Shown: one piece after another, positions 1 to 10,929 of the stretch
How the letters are laid out: the number at the start of each line of letters is the position of its first letter
Numbering within the stretch: position 1 is the stretch's first letter
Source: Macrostomum hystrix
Taxonomy: Eukaryota; Platyhelminthes; Macrostomidae
Direction of reading: 5' to 3'
Length of the DNA: 64,000 nt
Assembly (NCBI GenBank): GCA_950097015.1
Contig: CATNEN010000038.1
Location: 18,052,001-18,116,000, forward strand
Position numbers and translations under genes: made by a program
Notes under the pieces: generated by a model
What the model was told of the DNA's origin: nothing
Databases searched by the model: none
What the model saw: the letters and a program-made list of their open reading frames with translations, nothing else

Positions 1-1139
1 TCATTTTAATTTTGTCACTTCTACGATGTATGTAAACGGGGTCAATTACCAATTAGGAAATGATGAAATTTTCCTGGCTTGATAGGTAATATAACTTTGG
101 ATTGTCCGGGCGTTTATAATAGCTCTACAATAGCATTTTTTTCTGCAAAGCGTGCGGCTGTTAAAGGTAGTAAAATTTGTCCTAATAAGTAAAAATTTTA
201 GCGAAGGACACACACAATAGAACAGACAATGAGACGCTGAGTGGCAAAAATCTAAAACTCCTCACTGTCTATTGTATAAACTTGCTAATAAAATATTCAG
301 TTGTAGAATCAAACGAAACTAGGCTCTGTGAGGCGCTGCCATTGCTGAAAAAGTATGTAATCAAATTCTAAATAAGGGAGATGAAGTTTGACATAATCGT
401 GCGCAACGTTTCATTTTTGTCATGAACAAGTGGCTACTATAGTAGGCTGTTTCGATCAAATAGATTTTCACGAAAAAATTTGTGCATTAGCGAGATAGAA
501 ACTTTTCACGTTTGTCACATAAAAATGTTGATCAATTTTTATTGGAAGCTAGCTGTTCCAATGCTGTTCTTCTAATACTCGTAAATATTGCAAAACATGT
601 TCCTTCAAAGAATTTTTAAAAAAAACTTCATTTATGAATAATTGATCTTCATTTTATCTTCGTTTATTTATCATGAATCTCAATAGTAATCAATTATCTG
701 ACATAAAACCAGCCAATAGCTGGGCCTACTGATTTCCAAGACTGATCTCATTGCAACTAGGTTAAGTACTGCTTTTGTCACTGATTTGCTTTCGTTGCAG
801 GAACGTAAGAAAGCGTTTGAGAACGAGGCTGGAATGAGCTTATCAGTTTTTGGAAAGCATGGAGTGAATAAGTATAGTCTCACATGACAGTCGAGCAAAA
901 TATGTTGCTAGGCATCTGATGCACAATAGCTCGGGCCGCTGAATCATGATAAACTAGTCGAATGGGGCTTGCAAGAATGATTGAGCAACTCATAATTCCA
1001 AGGGAAATTTAGTTTTTTTGTGCTGGAATTTTACGTTTTGATTATTCCTGAATATTTTACATTTTTTATTCGGGCTGGGAAAAATATATAATTTTGTTCA
1101 TTGTGTCCAACAGCACTGCAAACAGGCTACAACGCTGTC
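1..1139. other. AT-rich stretch, no gene seen
   Basis: No ORF with convincing composition, no splice-bounded exon and no clear repeat structure was recognised on either strand. Confidence 0.5.
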
Positions 1140-1412
1140 TTTTTTTTACAGTGAAGGCTTTGGGGACTTGCCTTGCAATTTATAGGCACACGAGGGTCAA
1201 CCACCAAGGTACAGTGCGCGTGTAGCACTTTTTGAAGATCAGAAAGTCAGCGCAGATGTACACACCTGTGTGAGCGTGTCTGCGCATACAGTATCTGTTT
1301 GCGAGTGTGCTCAGGAGTCGGCCAAATGAATAGCATTGCCTCCTCGCTGGCTAGGGATCTTCTGTCAACAAATGATGTGCCATTGCCCACAGCCCTCCTG
1401 CAATCATTATCA
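1140..1412 (+). mobile_element. SINE family 1, tail part, diverged
   Basis: This is the body and tail of the tRNA-derived SINE seen intact at 1785-2112. It carries the shared stretches around 'tacacacctgtgtgagcgtg', the 'gctcaggagtc' block and the closing 'cagccctcctgcaat' followed by an ATT-rich tail. The tRNA-like head is missing or too diverged to see. Confidence 0.6.
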
Positions 1413-1784
1413 TTTTTAAGACCTAAAGAAGCGTTCTAAAAAGCTGTCATATTCGTTTATTACGAGAAGCTAATCAGTTTGAACGTCAAACTCTTGGTAA
1501 CTCGTCCTTTCTTTTACAAAAATTTCGCTATCAGATGTGAAGTGATTCGAAAACAAGATGTTCATACCTTCTGGTCCGCAGCGAAATGGCTAGCTAAACA
1601 CTTTATCGTTTTCTGGTTACTTTTTGCATCTGACGAAAGTTTAAAGCAAAATTAAAACGGTTATTTAAAAAAAAACATGGAACTGGAACTTAATTGTTTC
1701 TGGGCATCTTCAAGAATCGGTGTCATCAATGGATGGCACCAACTGGCAACACACTTAATTGCGAATTTCTCCAGTCCAGTCCTG

Positions 1785-2112
1785 GGGGGTCGGTGGCAGA
1801 GCGGTCAACGCGATTACCTCTCGCACCACGGTCCCTAAGTTCGATTCCCCGGCGAAGCCACATTTATTTGGGGCGCAGCCGCCGAGAGAAGGCTTGTAGG
1901 CTTGTCGTGCAATTTACGCCCTTGAGGGCCGACCTCCAATTAGGCACAGTGAAGCGTACACTGCCTGACGATGAGAAAGTCAGGGCAGATTTACACACCT
2001 GTGTGAGCGTGTGCCTGCGTACAGTATCTGTGTGCTCAGGAGTCAGCGAAATGGGCAGAATTGCCAAATGATGTGGCACTGCCTGCAGCCCTCCGGCAAT
2101 TATTATTATTAG
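1785..2112 (+). mobile_element. SINE family 1, full-length tRNA-derived copy
   Basis: A tRNA-like head carries an A-box-like 'ggtggcagagcgg' and a B-box-like 'agttcgattcc', the internal Pol III promoter elements. It is followed by a family-specific body (ggggcgcagccgc, gagaaagtcagggcag, tacacacctgtgtgagcgtg, gctcaggagtcagcgaaatggg) and ends in (ATT)n at about 2098-2112. The same body recurs at about 7.9, 26.1, 32.6 (reverse) and 63.3 kb, so this is an interspersed family. No protein is encoded; the open frames across it are chance. Confidence 0.8.
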
Positions 2113-2595
2113 TCCAGTCCTGACCATTAAGGCCTAGAAATCATATGATTTTTCAATTAGCCGGATTGAATAACAGTTAAAGTCAACAAAGACAACAGCC
2201 TCAATTGGCGAAAAATTCTTGAAACGCAAAACTCTAAGACCTGATTTAGTCTCTTGCAAAAATTTCCATCACAACGGACCCGTTCGAGATTAATTTTTGA
2301 GTAGATACTTTCCAAGTAGAAGAATATATATAGTAAAGACGAATAGCTAGCTATATAGTAATAGACGGATAGAGTAAAAAAATGACAAAGATCAAAAAGC
2401 AGTCCAACAGGTCTTGAGCTCGGGCAATTGGTTGGGGCAAAAAAAAACTGGCGCTTCTATGTTGGTAGAAAGTCTTTCTGGTCTCTTCCAAGAACACAAA
2501 AAGTATTTAACCACCCCATTAGCACGGACTACTCAAGTAGTCCTTGCCCATTAGTAACTATTTCGACAAGAACAGCCGCTCGACTCCGTTTAAAC

Positions 2596-3310
2596 TCAGT
2601 ACATCTTGACGAAACGGCGCCAGGCCGGGTCCTTCTCGATGGCGTCGCCGACGCTCGAGTCCGAGTAGTCCAGCATGCGGCACAGGCCGATGTCGGTGTT
2701 GACCAGGGCAGCGCGGCACTCCCAGCGTGAGGCGCAGGCATTCAGGCAGGTGAACTCCTTCTCGATGGCAATGTCCGTGTAGCAGTAGTTCGGAGTGATT
2801 TCGCCGAGCTGCATGAAGTCCGATAGTTTGAACATGCCGCCGCTGTTTGGTGTCTCCTTCGGCTGGCACACGATGCGCTTCGTCGTTACAACAGAAGACG
2901 CGTCCAATAGTCCCGTGGGTCGAATGGCCATTCCATCGTCGCCGCTGTGAACGTCGTCAGGACAGTCAGCCGTCTAGTCATCATCGCCGACCTCTGGAAA
3001 CTCGGTGCCGTTGGTTGAGCCAGCCCGTTCTGTTCCTGTACCTCTCGACCAGAAAGTCAGTTCCGCCAAGCCATATCAGGGTTCTGGACAGGTCGCGCGC
3101 GACTCGAGCTCGTTCGATACCGAGCGCGAGCTCGCCGTTGATTCCGTGACAGAAGCGGGCGGCATCGCACCAATTTCTCGCTGCGTCATTGATGTTCCAG
3201 TACAGACAGAAGCCGTTGAGCATTGTGTAGGGCTTCGGACAGTCGAGTACCATCGGATCGGCCAGCGCGAGGAGCATTGTCACAAACAAAAGCCACGACA
3301 GTTTTGCCAT
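2596..3310 (-). pseudogene. C-type lectin/PAN-like secreted protein, pseudogene copy
   Basis: This is a broken copy of the intact gene at 20886-21596. The Met start, hydrophobic signal peptide and CTLD N-half (LDCPKPYTMLNGFC, GINGELALGI, WLGGTDFLVERY) read well. A 2-nt deletion near 3017 (ggttgag against ggtcatgag in the intact copy) then shifts the frame, and a Trp codon has become TAG near 2976. The last roughly 65 codons, the PAN-like Cys-rich domain ending WRRFVKMY, are again open and almost identical in DNA to the intact copy, while the first half has diverged more. The duplication also covers non-coding DNA upstream to about 3500 (matching about 21700-21770). Two independent lesions argue against a functional product. 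Confidence 0.85.
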
Positions 3311-3510
3311 TTTCAGGCTCAGCCAAAACAAGTCGATAAAGATAACTCAGCTGAACGGACTGTTAAAGCCAGCTTATTGTCAATTTTGAAGCCAATCTTA
3401 TAAGTCTGCCTTTTTTGCATGGTAGTTCGCATCAACAAAGGCCGTAACCAAGGCAATCGGAACATAATCCTGTGTAATTTGGCGGTTTCCTGTACATCCA
3501 CATTGTTCTT

Positions 3511-4150
3511 TGCGGGTTTCTACCAGCCCAACCCAACCCAGCCACGAAGTCGAAAAAAACTAGTTTTTTCTGGTTGGTAAAGAAGGGTAAAAATGCAAAA
3601 AAATCTTTTGATGAGATATCAAATGCTGCTAAAACAATGAAAATAGTCTCTTGTAGAAACTGCACGACTATGCTGGTTAAAAGCTAAAATTAGCAAGCTG
3701 AATACCGAGTCAAGACTATCAAGATTTCAATACGCCATTTCACTGTGGCTTTAGCTGGAGCAAAGAGGAACAGGCTTTGCTGGGAGCTGTTGCAGCATTT
3801 TGTCTAAGCTCCCCATCTGCTGATTGCGAGCCATCAGCAGAATCAATGCGATCAGAGTCGATCAGAATCAATCGACTTGATTTTCATAATAGCTACTCAT
3901 TAGCTAAATGCATACAGTTGATCGAGCAATTTGAGGCATTCTACACTGTCGTAAAAGTGCAGATTAAGCAGTTATTAGCAGGGGCCAGCAACCCCAACCC
4001 GCGGGCAAAAAATCAACTAAATCAGCCCTCTGACCATTTTTCAACACCTACCTACTCTGTCTCATCTTTTCCGTGTCTCAACTGGTCTTATGACTCATTT
4101 CTTCCCTACTACATTCCTGTCAGGTAATCACTCCTATATCACATGTTTCC
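3511..4150. other. intergenic, nothing recognised
   Basis: AT-rich, without a splice-bounded exon or repeat unit. It ends where the 4.2-kb minisatellite begins. Confidence 0.4.
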
Positions 4151-4157
4151 TTTTTCC

Positions 4158-4866
4158 TCACTCATGTCTTATCTCTCCCCTGACTCACCACTCATGTCTT
4201 ATCTCTCCCTGCCTCATCACTGCACTGCTGTCTTATCTCTCCCCTGACTCACCACTCATGTCTTATCTCTCCCCTGACTCACCACTCATGTCTTATCTCT
4301 CCCCTGACTCACCACTCATGTCTTATCTCTCCCCTGACTCACCACTCATGCCTTATCTCTCCCTGCCTCATCACTGCACTGCTGTCTTATCTCTCCCCTG
4401 ACTCACCACTCATGTCTTATCTCTCCCCTGACTCACCACTCATGTCTTATCTCTCCCCTGACTCACCACTGCACTGCTGTCTTATCTCTCCCCTGACTCA
4501 CCACTCATGTCTTATCTCTCCCCTGACTCACCACTCATGTCTTATCTCTCCCTGCCTCATCACTGCACTGCTGTCTTATCTCTCCCTGCCTCATCACTGC
4601 AATGCTGTCTTATCTCTCCCTGCCTCATCACTGCACTGCTGTCTTATCTCTCCCCTGACTCATCACTGCACTGCTGTCTTATCTCTCCCTGCCTCATCAC
4701 TGCACTGCTGTCTTATCTCTCCCCTGACTCACCACTCATGTCTTATCTCTCCCCTGCCTCATCACTGCACTGCTGTCTTATCTCTCCCCTGACTCACCAC
4801 TCATGTCTTATCTCTCCCCTGACTCACCACTCATGTCTTGTCTCTCCCCTGACTCACCACTCATCT
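4158..4866. repeat. minisatellite, 30-bp unit with an interspersed longer variant
   Basis: Tandem copies of a 30-bp unit containing 'tcttatctctcccctgactc' and ending 'caccactcatg' alternate with a 34-35-bp variant containing 'ctgcctcatcactgcactgc'. It is not within a recognised gene. The pyrimidine-rich strand lacks stops in several frames, so open frames here are artefacts of the repeat. Confidence 0.95.
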
Positions 4867-4899
4867 CTTATCTCTTCCCCTGCCACATCTCTTCTAAGG

Positions 4900-5495
4900 A
4901 GACGTGAAATTCCTTTAAATGTTCAAGAGACACGATGCTCACAATGTAACTGACCCACACATATAACCCTTAATGAGGTACCTCGTTAAGCGACTTACAA
5001 ATGTTTATTCTACTTGGCAATCATGCGCGTAAGATTATATTCTTCCAAAAACTTCCACAGACAAGGCACGCATAGAACAGGTGTCACAATACTGCTAAGT
5101 AGGCACACGCTCATCTAATAATCATAGATATTCAAATCCATATATTTTCTACTGCTCATTAGAAAACTCAAAAGAAAACTAAAGTCATGAAAAGCAGCCT
5201 ATGCTCGTACATTCAGAAGAAGCTTTCGCATATAGCCTCTGGAAGAAAATGGGATGGATTGCGTCATGGCCTTCCAAGACAGACGTTTCGGGAGCTTTTA
5301 TGTGCTGAGAAAATGGCACCTTGGAGAAAAAAGAAACGTGGTAATTACATTCGACAAAAGTAAATGAATTGTTTTACTACATTACTTACATGAAAAACCA
5401 GAAGCTAACATTTTCTGAGTATTTTCTTATTAGTACGCTAAAACTACTGCCGTTTAAATAAATATTGGCGCATTTCACCCCAGGTCAGCTTAATT
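4900..5495. other. intergenic / 3' flank of the LU gene
   Basis: No exon recognised. It probably includes the 3' UTR of the minus-strand gene ending at 5496. Confidence 0.4.
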
Positions 5496-6337
5496 TCAAA
5501 ACATTCGTAAAAAATATGAAGTATAATGGCGCCAAATGAACAGCGCAAGCAGAATCACTAGCAGCAAAGTGCAGCCCAGCAGTACGAATACGTACGGCAA
5601 ATTCTGGTACGAAGCAGCAGGCGGAGGCGGAGGGTACGTTCGTAATGCGCTACAATTAGTTTTTGCATCGTTTAATATACATTCGTAGAGTTGATAATTT
5701 AACCATTTCGCTTTTAGAGGATCGTAAATATTTGACTCACGATGCGATCTCATGAGCCAAAGTTCACAGCCCGTGTGGGCTTCAATTTCATTAGATCTAG
5801 GCGTTTTAGAAATAGCTATAAGGCACTTTTCTGATGGATAGCAAAACATTTTTTCTCCTGGTATCACAAAACTATGTGTTACTTTTGTGTACTGAAGGCA
5901 TGGTACCAGATCACGTTTTAGATCATTGACAAAGTTAGATACACTCGCTTTATTGCAGTTTTGACCCGTGCAGTCTTTGCAATATTTTGTAGTGGAACAG
6001 GCGCCGCAACCATATTTCAGTTTCTAAAAAAGTTTCCGCATAAGGCAAAGTTTATAGGGCAAACTGTTGCTTTATGATTTCGAATTGATTTGCTAATTTA
6101 ATTAGTTTAATCGATTCGATCGCTCACCACTTGATTGTCATTAGCTGAATCTCTAGGATCATATTCCGCTTTACACTTAGTGACGCTTGGAGTACAAACT
6201 GTATCAGTATTGTCCTTCTCATATTCATCAAATTCTCTTTCTTTATTATTCGACCAGATACATGTAATACAATCAGCCAGCTGAATGCCTTCAAGTGCAA
6301 GAAACACGCAAACAATAACCAGCTTTAAAGTCGTCAT
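5496..6337 (-). CDS. Ly6/uPAR (LU)-like type I membrane protein, 2 exons
   Basis: Exon 1 is complement(6128..6337) and exon 2 is complement(5496..6023); both meet in phase 0 at a GTGAGC donor and a TTTTTAG acceptor, giving 245 aa. Residues 1-23 form a signal peptide (MTTLKLVIVCVFLALEG). The ectodomain is Cys-rich and contains the LU-type block GCGAC-STTKYCKDC-TGQNCN, with the closing Cys-Asn typical of three-finger domains, then a second Cys-containing stretch. After a Pro run (PPPPPAA) comes one strong transmembrane helix (LPYVFVLLGCTLLLVILLALF) and a short basic tail. The same Cys spacing occurs in the degraded gene at 11.9-13.0 kb, so the two are relatives. LU proteins act as cell-surface receptors or co-receptors; the ligand here is unknown. 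This is a family-level call; the gene could instead be a lineage-specific Cys-rich membrane protein. Confidence 0.7.
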
Positions 6338-7242
6338 GATTGCCAGCTTCGATTCCGAATAGCCCAGTTTGATTAGGTTGATTAGCTGGCAGGTGGCAGT
6401 TGAATTGCAGTCAATTCTTGATCCAATTTGCAACGGCTGAGTAGAATCGGCCAGAATGCTTGTCGAGAACGCGGTCGAGTGTTGTCAGTTGTTGGATTTG
6501 ATTCTTCGTTTCGGACCGCTGCCCCTTCAATTTGCTGCAGAAAATGCAGGTCCGAGCCGCCTCGGTCTATGGTCAGCGCTGGCTGACTCAGGGGCACCCG
6601 CCTTTTGTCTATGGCAAAATTCAGCTCCACTTTCCTTTTTCATGCATGACTTTTGCTCTGGCAGTTGCTCTGGCAGCATGTCTACGAAACAATTCAAGCT
6701 TCCAGGCGCAAGGCTACAGATGCCTACCTACGCAGTTACTGGTATATTGTATGAATATGATTAATATGAAAGGACAGCAGAGAAAGTCTTACCCCCTTAG
6801 ACTAATTTGGGGCAGACGGAATACAAAAACCACATAAGTCACGTGTTTATCCGCATAAACAGTAGTACAGTAGTAAGCAGTTCGATAGCGTGTTAGACCA
6901 CCACATTTGTCACCCTTGCCCTTGCTCAGTTCCTTTCAGCGCTGTCATTGGCTAGGCTTTCTCCCAGCCTGCTCCGAGCCAAAGTGGCATGCATTGTGAA
7001 CTGCGGTCACTTGCTTTAATTAGGACGAATGCCGCTTCCCACTGCCACAATGGTTTCGTATGTGTTCTCCATGCCGGGCTCTGACTTTACACCCTGCGAC
7101 ACGGTCTCTGGTGTTTGAGTTTGATTGCTGCACCGGGGCTTCTGTGTGGATAAAAGGAGACGAAATAAAGAATTAAACAGTGATACCTGCTAGAAAATTA
7201 GTCAGCTATACTACTCCTATTGATAATAATATTAATGACTGA
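6338..7242. other. 5' flank of the LU gene, no other gene seen
   Basis: It probably holds the promoter and 5' UTR of the minus-strand gene starting at 6337. I could not identify a core promoter motif with confidence. Confidence 0.4.
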
Positions 7243-7378
7243 TTACACCTGCCGATTGGGCCAGATGTGCAGCCGACAGCAGCCGCAGCTATTGCGCGGC
7301 GCATCTGAAGGCCGGGTACGGCTGTTCAGTCCATGGACTGGGGGACGCCACACCCACCCTCAATGACACACTTAACAG
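7243..7378 (-). mobile_element. SINE family 2, 3' part
   Basis: Reverse copy of the 3' body of the SINE at 18120-18424: 'cagtccatggactgg', 'ggcgcatctgaagg' and the closing 'attacacctgcc' are shared. A second degenerate 'agtccatggactg' at about 7410 suggests a further fragment. Confidence 0.75.
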
Positions 7379-7384
7379 CTCGGT

Positions 7385-7844
7385 GAACGGAAGCAAATAC
7401 TTCGTACACAGTCCATGGACTGAGGTTTTACAGCAGGGTGAACTTAACTGAAAGGGCAATATTATTTATTGCTCCAACTTATAATTAAGTTTTTTTTAGT
7501 TTTCTAATTTCTAATTTTTAAGGTGTGACTTCGCCAAAGCGTTTGTACGATGCATGCATCCTGTGTCACGGCTCCGGAGACCCAAGGTTATCCATGCATG
7601 TAATAGTAATAGTTCAAAGTTAACAGAAACCAGTGAGTGAAGCCTCACGGATCGGGTTTTGTTGCTGTCGGTCGTCCTTTGTCCGTAGATTTACATTGAT
7701 TATTAAATAAAACTTTTAATCTCACTGGTGTGTTATGTCTGATTTAAATTATAATCAGCATCGCCCACTAGGTTGCATTCTTTAAACTTGGCGCTAATTT
7801 AATGTTCGGCATCTCGTCATTAAAATAGTGTCATTGCGCGCCAG
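7385..7844. other. intergenic, nothing recognised
   Basis: AT-rich, with no exon-like frame and no clear repeat. Confidence 0.4.
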
Positions 7845-8108
7845 GGGTGAGTGGCGGAGCGCTTAGCATGTTTGCCTTTCGCACCAATGTGAATGGGCTC
7901 GATTCCACATTTGTTTGGTGCGCAATTCGCGCCCCTGAGGGACAGCCTCCAAGAGGCAGTGAGAGTGTACACTGCCTGACGATGAGAAAGTCAGGGCAGA
8001 TGTACACACCTGTCGGAGCATGTGCCTGCCTAGATAATCAGTGTGCGTGTGTGCTCAGGAGCCAGTGAAATGGGCAGAGTTGCCTCCCCGCTGGTCGTGG
8101 GTCTAGTG
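7845..8108 (+). mobile_element. SINE family 1 copy
   Basis: A tRNA-like head (gtgagtggcggagcg ... gggctcgattcc) is followed by the family body (gatgagaaagtcagggcaga, tacacacctgt, gctcaggagccagtgaaatggg). It is truncated at the 3' end near 8108. Confidence 0.8.
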
Positions 8109-8379
8109 TACCGTGGACAGAACGGTACGGGTCTCGTGGATAGAAAAATGAAATATATCATGAATATATACCATATATTTCGATAAAATATGGGTACCTG
8201 TAGTACTTGGCTGCCCAATTGTAAGGTGAATTCCTGCGAAACTCAGAGCATCATCGTACTTATCGGTCCTGTTCGTAACAAGCATTCTGAGCAGCAGCAT
8301 CGTCACCTGCACAGTTGGAGTTTGATATTAAAACGCTTATAAAACAAGCTGCAGAAGTTCTGTGCATTTGTTGTGTCGA

Positions 8380-8770
8380 TTTTGGGCAATCGATTTAGAG
8401 CTACCAAGGCGGGATTCCCCCCCCCACAGAGAATTATTTGTGTTGCACCCGAACAGAGCAACGCAAGCACACGCAACTCTTTCTTGGGCCAATTTTTGCT
8501 TCGCATTTTCTCAAACAATAATCCAGCCGCCAGCTCTTTAGATCATCGAGATATTCAATGTTTCTAGCCGAAGGTCGGATTTTCCCATAATGCTAGCGTA
8601 TTTCATACACCCCCATACACGAATTCGCACTGTGCCTCAGTGCGGGCTTGCTAGGCCTTCAAAATTTATCAGCATGTCACCCGAATGTGCCTGCATCATC
8701 TCCGTCTTCGTTGGTCACCTACCTTTATCTAGGCGGAGCTGCTGGACCTAAAAAAGTTAAAGGTCGAGGC
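8380..8770 (-). repeat. dispersed repeat of unknown type, copy A (reverse)
   Basis: Reads in reverse relative to copies B (8830-9225) and C (10115-10670). Shared blocks include the complements of 'gatgcaggcacattcgg' and of the 'gctctgttcgggtgcagcac' segment. With copy B it forms a large imperfect inverted pair. No coding capacity was seen. Confidence 0.6.
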
Positions 8771-8829
8771 TACAGAAGCGACAATAGAAAAATTAGGTTA
8801 GGGACTCCATTGCCTGCTGGAGGCACTAT

Positions 8830-9225
8830 GCTGACGGTGCTGACGGCGTCGGGTCGTGACTGATTGGTTAACAGACTAGGTGAGGGTCCTGTGGTTGAGC
8901 TTCGTCCCATATTGAGTCTTGATCAGCGAAATTGTAAAAATTTGCATCAGGGTAACCATATCGGCTGGTGCCCCTTGTTGAATGTCCGGCAGCTCCGTCT
9001 AGATAAATTTGCGTGACTAAAAAAGTCGGAAATGATGAAGGCACATTCGGATGACGTGCTGATAAAGATTGAAGCCCTGACAAGGTCGCACTGAGGCGCA
9101 TTGCGAATTCGTGTTTAGGGGTATGAAATACACTAGAGCTCTTATGGGAAAAAATCAGGCCTTCGGGCAGAACAGTTGAATATCACGACGGTCTGAAGGG
9201 CTGACGACTTGACGACATGAAATAA
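8830..9225 (+). repeat. dispersed repeat of unknown type, copy B
   Basis: Shares with copy C, in the same order: 'gactgattg', 'gtcctgtgg', 'cttgatcag', the 'ccgtctaga' block, 'ggcacattcgg', 'gcactgaggcgca' and 'ctgacgac/ctggcaac' near the end. It probably represents a decayed transposon. Confidence 0.6.
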
Positions 9226-9305
9226 TTGTCATGGGGATTCCCCATGGTATAAAAAGCGTGGCAAAATGGCTTGGTAGTCCAACTGGTAACCGGAATGATC
9301 GGTTG

Positions 9306-9951
9306 TTAAAAGGCAGTCAATACCTGTGCGCTGCACGTCACTGTGAGAACCTCTCCCTTGACAACGGAACCGTTACTGGTCCTGGTGATGCCGCACCGAA
9401 TCCAGTGGCTTTTCGAGCTTTTGAAATGGTCGCTGATCTTCACTTGCCTCGGGTAACAGTGGTCCACGTCAGCGAAGTCCACGACCCCAGCCGAGGTCCA
9501 GATTTCGATGCCGACACTTCGGTTGTAGGTTTGGTTGAATGAGTCTGAAAATTGAAGCTTCTCTGACTGTTTCTGGATGTTCGGAAAGAGATGATCATAT
9601 TAATTATTATAAGATCAGCCTGGGCATTCACGAACCATTCCTGCCGCTGATGCTGACCGCACTCATTAGCATAGTCTCCTTGAGCTGCACCACAAACCAA
9701 TGGCAGCCATCGTCCGCAAGAGCTTTATAACCGCTGTGGACAAACTGATAGCTTATATCGCTGCTAACCAATCCGTCCTCTTCCTGGGCGCTTCTGCCCC
9801 AGAAGCAGTATAGCGAACTATTGTTATACATAGATGACTGCCACGCGCTAAGCACCGAGCGGTTGCCGATCTTCAGAGTGGCGCCGGCTGGTCCTAATTG
9901 GATAACAATCATTACAGCGAGCGTCAAAAAAAAGTTACGGTAACTAAACAT
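9306..9951 (-). CDS. secreted fucolectin / F5-8C-like lectin, 2 exons
   Basis: Exon 1 is complement(9636..9951) and exon 2 is complement(9306..9544), giving 184 aa. The donor (AATG|GTTCGT) is phase 1 and the acceptor (ATTTTCAG|AC) completes an Asp codon. Residues 1-24 form a signal peptide (FFLTLAVMIVIQLGPAGA). The mature part follows the layout of fucolectin-type (FTP) discoidin folds: LSAWQSSMYNNS, then DGCHWFVVQLKE, then SAVSISGRNDSFNQTYNRS, VGIEIWTSAG, HCYP and a final C near VTCSAQ. Such lectins bind fucose or other glycans outside the cell, often in innate defence or mucus. Exon 2 could instead end at a donor (CAG|GTATTG, 9323) and continue in an exon I did not find; reading on gives a stop after five codons, which suits the family length. 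Confidence 0.65.
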
Positions 9952-10114
9952 CTGTACTCCGCTTGCTCATTCAGATTCAGAGTGGTGGGTTTCTAAACAT
10001 AAATTTCAGGCCTGCGGTCCCTACGAAGTTAAGTATTCGTTAAATTTTAGACTACACTACTAAGCAATTTTGCGACCCGTTTGTTATACCAATGGGGGTG
10101 GGAATTTCTGAAAT

Positions 10115-10670
10115 TGTTTTTTGGCAGCGCCCGAATGCAAACAGCGTTGGGTGGTGACTGATTGTTGACAGCCTAGTTGACAGCCTAGGCGATGGTGTCC
10201 TGTGGTCGAGCTGCGCCTAATATTTTGCCTTGATCAGTGAAAATGGAGCAATTCGCGTCAGGGTGTCCACAGTGACCTAGTTCCATCTGTTGTAGTCCTT
10301 GAAGGTCCAGCAGTCCGTCTAGATACAGCTAGGTGACCCCCGAAGTCGTAGATGATGCAGGCACATTCGGGTGAAATACATTTTGAAGGCCTGGCAAGGC
10401 TGCACTGAGGCGCAGTGCTAACTCGTGTATAGGGGTGTAAAAAACACTATAGCTTATTGAAAAAATCTGACCTTCGGCCAGAAACATTGAATTTCTCGAT
10501 GATCTGAAGAGCTGGCAACTTGATTCTTGTTTTCAGAAGATGCGAAACAACAAAATGGCCCGCTTTCTTGGGTTTCGTGTGCTAGCGTTGCTCTGTTCGG
10601 GTGCAGCACAAAAATTGTCTGGGTGGATTAACAGTAGAACAACCAAGGGATTACCTCCCCCCTTTGTAGT
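10115..10670 (+). repeat. dispersed repeat of unknown type, copy C (longest)
   Basis: It begins with 'gactgattg...gacagcctag', passes through the blocks shared with copies A and B and extends into the 'cgttgctctgttcgggtgca' segment, which is present in reverse in copy A. No transposase frame or clear terminal repeats were found. Confidence 0.6.
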
Positions 10671-10783
10671 TATACTGTTAATATTATGCCTTACCTCTCT
10701 TAATAAACTCCACTCCCTGAAACCAGGTCGTTTTTTCAGAATGATAAAAGCAGCATCACAGGTCTGGGGACACTTAAACTTAC

Positions 10784-10868
10784 CTTCATTGTGCCCATTG
10801 TGCACTGCCAATGAGCATTTCGAAGACACAAGCATCGTCAGTATGACTAAGAGGTATGCGCTCTTCAT
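10784..10868 (-). CDS. possible orphan first exon of a small secreted protein
   Basis: An ATG at 10868 starts a typical signal peptide (MKSAYLLVILTMLVSSKCS) followed by VHNGHNE and a consensus donor (GAAG|GTAAGT) at 10784. No convincing following exon was found, because repeat copy C occupies the downstream DNA. The exon may be cut off from the rest of its gene or may be a chance match. Confidence 0.25.
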
Positions 10869-10929
10869 GCTTTTAGAGGATTTTAGAAACAAGTTTTCTT
10901 TAGCACACAGCCTACAACAATGTTAATTA

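Noticed and set aside
1694-2127. Open frames on both strands
   Set aside because: They lie across SINE 1 and have no family signature.
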